The notes beneath the pieces were generated by a model. It saw nothing but the letters and a program-made list of their open reading frames with translations. It was not told the origin of the DNA and ran no database searches. A stretch of 64,000 nt of DNA, taken from assembly GCA_015143295.1 (NCBI GenBank), contig CM026563.1, forward strand, positions 1,922,001 through 1,986,000, in the 5' to 3' direction. The position numbers and the translations under genes were made by a program. Origin of the DNA: Tetracentron sinense (taxonomy: Eukaryota > Streptophyta > Magnoliopsida > Trochodendrales > Trochodendraceae). The first letter of the stretch is position 1; each line of letters begins with the position of its first letter. This document shows positions 59,496 to 64,000 of this stretch, piece by piece.

Positions 59496-60154
59496 CTCTG
59501 CCCTCTGGAATACAACTTCCTTCTGGCCTAACCAAATGGACCATGGGTTGCTGCTCCAATCAGTGTTAGGATCCATCTTTTATGGGGAGTGAATCCATGT
59601 TTCCCACCACTTTGCCATGGATGTAGTGAATTGAGTTGAGTTGAGCCTGTTCTACCATTTCTTGGGCCTGGTATCCATAGGCCCAGTTTGAATCTAGTGG
59701 GAATGGGATGCGTTTTCTTCGTCGTGATTCTTGAGACGCGTTCACTGTTTAATGCAACTGTCTTACAATACGAGTGTAGGAGTATCATTCTCAATGGTCT
59801 CGCGAGCATCAGAGAAAGTGGAAAAACTGCAAAAGCAAAAGCCAAAGCCAAAGCCAAAGCCAGCTCAAAAGGCTGATTTGAAGTCAGGCATTTTCAGTCA
59901 ATTAAGGCAATTTCCATGACAAAACACAGGTGGTGGCGAGGAATGGGACTATATATCCATCAAGAGAGAGAGGATTCTGATCCGAAACCACAGGTATCCT
60001 CCAGATACAGAGATACTCCTCTAACTCCCAAGTCCCAAGGGCGGAAATTGCGGAATTATCGCCTACTTAATCTTTAACCAAATATTTCATATCGAAACCC
60101 TAATTTCCACTTCTTAATTGTTCCTCTCTTTTTCTTTAACGTGAGCTTCTCACT
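59496..60154 (+). promoter_or_regulatory. upstream region of the GILT gene
   Basis: 660 bp without a supported gene. ACTATATATCC at about 59948-59958, about 200 bp before the ATG, is the best TATA candidate. An AAAGCCAAAGCC microrepeat (59835-59865) makes spurious open frames on both strands. Confidence 0.4.
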
Positions 60155-60427
60155 ATGGTTTCTGGTCGATTTGTCTATCACTTTCTTCTGTTTTTGTTCG
60201 TCTCTTTACCATATTCTTCTTCATCTGCTACTGCCAGAGCATCTTCCTCTGCTTCTCAGAAAGTCTCTCTGGCACTATACTACGAAACCTTGTGTCCTTA
60301 CTGCTCGAGTTTTATCGTTAATAATCTGGCTAATGTATTCGAGAAGGGACTCAGCACCATCGTCGATCTCAAGCTTGTTCCTTACGGAAACGCCAGGATC
60401 GGATCCAACAACACCATCACTTGCCAG
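60155..60427 (+). CDS. GILT-type thiol reductase, first exon only
   Basis: Gamma-interferon-inducible lysosomal thiol reductase family (PF03227; plant members include Arabidopsis OSH1), secreted or vacuolar enzymes that reduce disulfides. The ATG at 60155 starts 91 codons: a hydrophobic signal peptide (VYHFLLFLFVSLPY, residues 7-20), a Ser/Ala spacer, then VSLALYYETLCPYCSSFIVN with the redox CXXC motif Cys47-Pro-Tyr-Cys50. The exon ends NTITCQ at a GT donor (CAG|GTCTCC), a known boundary style for the family. The next exon, expected to begin with an HGPxEC motif, was not found before 64000, so the gene either has an intron over 3.5 kb or is broken by the repeats that follow. Confidence 0.88.
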
Positions 60428-60710
60428 GTCTCCTTCATACACTTTTCCTCAATTTTACCTTCTCCTTTGCAAATTTCATTACCAAAACACCCTTTGTGTT
60501 CCTAAAAAAAAAAACACCCTTTGTATGTATGTTATTTCAAATTTTTTTTTTTTTTTGGATTTTTTCATTTCAGCCACTGGGTTTAGCCTATTTTGCATTT
60601 ATACTATATTGGGAAAATGTCTCACAGTTTGACATTTTTTTTCTTCGAGAAGCATGGATTTCGATTGATACTCAGTGGATTTAACCGTCCTCATATTTAG
60701 TATATTATAA

Positions 60711-61820
60711 ACTAGCAGAGACCCTGTGCGATGCACGGTAATAATTAAGAATATCTAAAATTTAATAATATTGTTTATTTATTTAAATATTAAGTAATAT
60801 TTTTTAAGAATATTTCATAAATTTTATTTTTAATAGTATTAGTTTTTTATTATTTGATATACATTATTATTTGTATTAATTAATTAATTTTATAATAACA
60901 TTTTATTATTATTTTAATAACATTTATAGGAAAATCATAAGTTTTTTAGTATTAAACTTAAATTAATACACTTAAGAGTTGGAGATACGAGAGAACTCTA
61001 CAATAGTGGAGATAGATAGGGCTCTAGGATGAGATAGTGGGTCCCAAATCTGTAAGAGTTGGAGATAAGAGAGGAGTCTATAATAGTGAAGATAGAGAGG
61101 GCTCTAGGATGAGATAGTGGGTCCCAAATCTGTAAGAGTTGGAGATAAGAGAGGAGTCTATAATAGTGAAGATAGAGAGGGCTCTAGGATGAAATAGTGG
61201 GTCTCAAATTTGAACGGTGGAGATTAAAGAGCAAAGTCACATGTCATCTCTAAAATAAAACTTATGAGATTGGAGGGATTGAAGTTTAGTAAAGAGAAAA
61301 ATCTTATTTCTTTATACTAGCAGAGACCCCGTCCCCGGGTAATAATTTAAGAATATCTAAATTGAATAATATTATTTATTTATTTAAATATTAAGTAATA
61401 TATTTTAATAATATTTTTTTATTTCATAAACATTATAATTTGTATTAATTAACTGACTTTATAATAATAATTTTTTATTATTTTAATAACATTTAATAAA
61501 AAATCATAATTTTCTTAGTATTAAACTTAAATTAATACACCCAAGAGTTGAAGATAAGAGAGAACTCTATAATAGTGGAGATAGAGAGGTCTCTAGGATT
61601 AGATAGTGGATCCCAAACCCGCAAGAGTTGGAGATAAGAGAAGACTCTACAATAGTGGAGATAGAGAGGACTCTAGGATGGGATAGTGGGTCCCAAACCT
61701 GAACGGTGGAGATTAAAGAGAAAATCCACATGTTATTTCTAAAATAGAAGTTATAAGATTAGAGGGATTGAGGTTTGGAGAGCAGAGAAAGAAGTCTTAT
61801 TTCTTTATATTATAGTATAG
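60711..61820. repeat. tandem pair of a repeat unit with inner 80-bp repeats
   Basis: Two copies (60711-61315 and 61316-61820) start ACTAGCAGAGACCC. The first continues GTGCGATGCACGG, a small hairpin. Both contain an AT-rich TTTATTTAAATATTAAGTAAT part. The first then has three 80-bp units starting GAGTTGGAGATA (60976, 61056, 61136) and the second has two (61545, 61625). Each unit holds CTCTAGGAT and GATAGTGG. They lie where the rest of the GILT gene would be expected. Class unknown. Confidence 0.85.
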
Positions 61821-62890
61821 ATTATAGTAGTAGATAAGGAGTGTTAGTGCCGGGTGCACCAAGTCAATATTTTTCCACAGATGCAGTGTGGGTGCAACAC
61901 ATGGTGTTGCTACTTTATAACAGTGAAATGGATGGACTGACACTTGTTGCCATCTCCCTGTTTTAGAGTAGCAACACCACGTGTTGCATTCACATTGCGT
62001 GGCACTAGCACTCCTCATAATCGTATGCTAGTCGTAGGGAGATGGGCTAACACTTGTTGCCACCACCTTGCTTCTAGGGAAGACTGTGACTGGGGCTAGC
62101 ATATCTGATTTTAAATTGGTGCTTTTAATGTTAACATTGGTTAGAGAACTTGGTAACCTTCACTATGACATTTTTACCCTTGTATTAATTATCAAACTTA
62201 CTAATGTTAAGGGTTAAATTTTATCTTTTTATAGGGACCAATCATTAAATCTTGGAGACAAGTACAAGTCTTTTCTTGTATTTTTTGTCTACTCCATTAA
62301 ATGATTTATCCCCCTATGAAAATACCAAACCATCCTTGTATTTAATAGAATGATATTTAATACATAGGGGTAAAAAAGACTAGTGAACGTCACCAAGTTC
62401 ACTTAGACTTGGTTGACACTAGCAAGGGGATGATAATGTTCAGAATGCGTGAATGAGGGTTGAGGACTCGACGTAACTCCATACAAAGCAACAACAACAA
62501 AAAATTGTCGGTGACATTTTTTGTAATTATGGAGAGAAACAATGGCAGTATTGCAATATTTTTTTCTCTTCATAATTACAAGATTTGACTACTTCTCTTG
62601 ATAATTACCAAAATGCCATTGATGCTTTTTGGGCTTGCCTGGGGTTTTTATCACGTTCACGCATTGCGTGACTGTTATCATTTATCAATCCTCATATATA
62701 TAATATTAATAATATTAAATTTGAAAGATTAGAGAAAACAAGAGAAAGAGCAAAAAAACACGACACGTGTCCCAGTAACTCTAATTAGCTCAACATTAAC
62801 CTTAGTGTTAATGTTGATTCAGCTTGAGTTTTTTTTTGTAAAAGTTGATAATCTTCGACACATGTTGTTTTTTGTGATTACAATAATATT
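61821..62890. other. intergenic or intronic, no gene supported
   Basis: Contains inverted phrases such as GTTGCAACACC-type words near 61895-61990 and a short palindrome TTAACCTTAGTGTTAATGTT near 62800. No exon of the GILT family was recognised. Confidence 0.45.
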
Positions 62891-63224
62891 TCTCTTTGGC
62901 AAGGAGCGCAAATCGTCTATAAGGACCTCCCATGATTGACCTCCCATGATTTTGTATGCCTATGCCCACACAATCTAACCAAAATTTAACAAATGACAAG
63001 TGACTCCTTTTATCAGATGCCTCCTCAACTTTTTAAAACCTCCTCAACTTTTTAAAACCCTAATTAGTTGGCATTAACCTTAGGGATTAATGCTGACCAA
63101 CTAGGATTTTAGAAAAGCTAAAGAGACACTTTTTGCGTTTTGGTTGGTCTTGTGGACCTGGGCACACAAAATCATGGAGGGATCCCCCCACACAATTTGT
63201 GCGCTTTGGCAAGTGCCAAAGAGA
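62891..63224. mobile_element. palindromic MITE, 334 bp
   Basis: TCTCTTTGGCA at 62891 is inverted as TGCCAAAGAGA at 63214-63224. Inner blocks CCTCCCATGATTTTGTATGC and CACAAAATCATGGAGGGATC are also inverted, around a central hairpin (AGTTGGCATTAACCTTAGGG). No coding capacity. Confidence 0.65.
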
Positions 63225-63509
63225 TCTTTAAAAAAAAAAAAAGTTAGTGAAATAACCTAACCCCAACCCTTTATATATAAGAGAAAATAACTAATGCTAT
63301 CTATATAAGGCATTGTGGTTGTTTACAAAAAAATTTCGTAAGGCATTGGGCTTAGGCTTAGGCTGGCCATTTTGCTAACAGTTTTGATTCCGGGTCTCCG
63401 ACTCCAATGGAATCACCAAATGGGATTGCATACTCAAGTGTATGTGGGTGTGCAAACCATTTTTCCAAAGTTAATATTTTAAAATCTCTCATATTTTTTT
63501 ATTTGTAAG

Positions 63510-63858
63510 CATAGTTATTAAGTGGGGTACAAGTACAATACGACAATGATCCGTTTGGGAAGTATGGGTATTATATGACAAAAACACGGCAAAAATACAG
63601 GATAATTGAAAAATAATTAAAATAAATAAAAAACATGATATTAACTAATAACAATCATTTAATACGGAATGTGCGTTTAACACGATAAAAGTACGGAAAA
63701 AATACGTGTATTGTATATGTTTTATACATAATTCACGTGTTAAATGGATATTATATGGTAATACGATATAATACGTAACACGGCAAAAGTACGCAGCTTG
63801 AACAGCAACCCCCCTAAAAGTATTATATGGGTATAATACGGGGTGTTAGGTAACTATG
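63510..63858. repeat. possible MITE with CATAGTTA/TAACTATG ends
   Basis: Short inverted termini enclose sequence rich in ACGGCAAAA and AATACG words. The terminal repeat is only 8 bp clear and no target duplication was found, so the call is tentative. Confidence 0.35.
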
Positions 63859-64000
63859 TCCGTATGAGGCATGTTACGTAAGTGGTAACTGGTTTGTGAG
63901 TTAGTATTTTGGAATGAGGAGGCCTGACCACCACATCACATGTGGAGAACTCTATTGGAAGCTCTCCCCCTTGGAACTTGATCCCAATACCTTCCTCATT

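Noticed and set aside
59528..59919. Overlapping open frames around an AAAGCCAAAGCC repeat
   Set aside because: Opposite-strand and overlapping frames arise from the same microrepeat. The region is better read as promoter DNA of the GILT gene.

Overview
The window is nuclear DNA from a flowering plant. Five recognisable single-copy plant genes with GT-AG introns lie in AT-rich DNA packed with LTR retrotransposons, SINEs, LINE relics and MITEs. Nothing prokaryotic is present. The sequence alone does not fix the species.

Layout. 1-6.8 kb holds no host gene, only MITEs, an inverted pair of a dispersed repeat, and retroposons. 6,847-18,594 is one Ty3/gypsy element bounded by 5-bp target-site duplications (ACAAC). 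Its gag-pol is cut down to a gag remnant joined to an integrase remnant. Its 3' half carries an intron-containing ORF on the opposite strand, and two further LTRs (2.4 and 2.8 kb, each with a perfect 5-bp duplication) are nested inside that ORF. 18.6-30.2 kb is intergenic: MITEs, SINEs, a LINE relic and an 0.8-kb composite palindrome.

30.5-39.8 kb is a plastid ferritin gene (8 coding exons, +). Its fourth intron is expanded to 6.8 kb and contains a 4.7-kb broken Ty1/copia element in reverse orientation. 41.2-44.2 kb is ribosomal protein eS4 (5 coding exons, -), converging on ferritin. 46.9-52.3 kb is the mitochondrial import protein TIM22 (4 exons, +), with a 4.5-kb intron holding SINE and LINE relics. 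53.9-57.7 kb is a cinnamoyl-CoA-reductase-like dehydrogenase (6 exons, +) with an apparent 1-base frameshift in exon 4. 60.2-60.4 kb is the first exon of a GILT-type thiol reductase; no later exon was found before the window ends. The rest, to 64 kb, is repeats.

The genes are unrelated housekeeping and metabolic genes (iron storage, translation, protein import, phenylpropanoid-type reduction, thiol reduction) with no operon-like logic. The most unusual material is in the gypsy nest: the spliced antisense ORF, whose frame becomes continuous once the two inserted LTRs are discounted, and a strict 23-bp ladder of ACAACG/CGTTGT half-sites in its LTRs that is echoed in the repeat array of one nested LTR.
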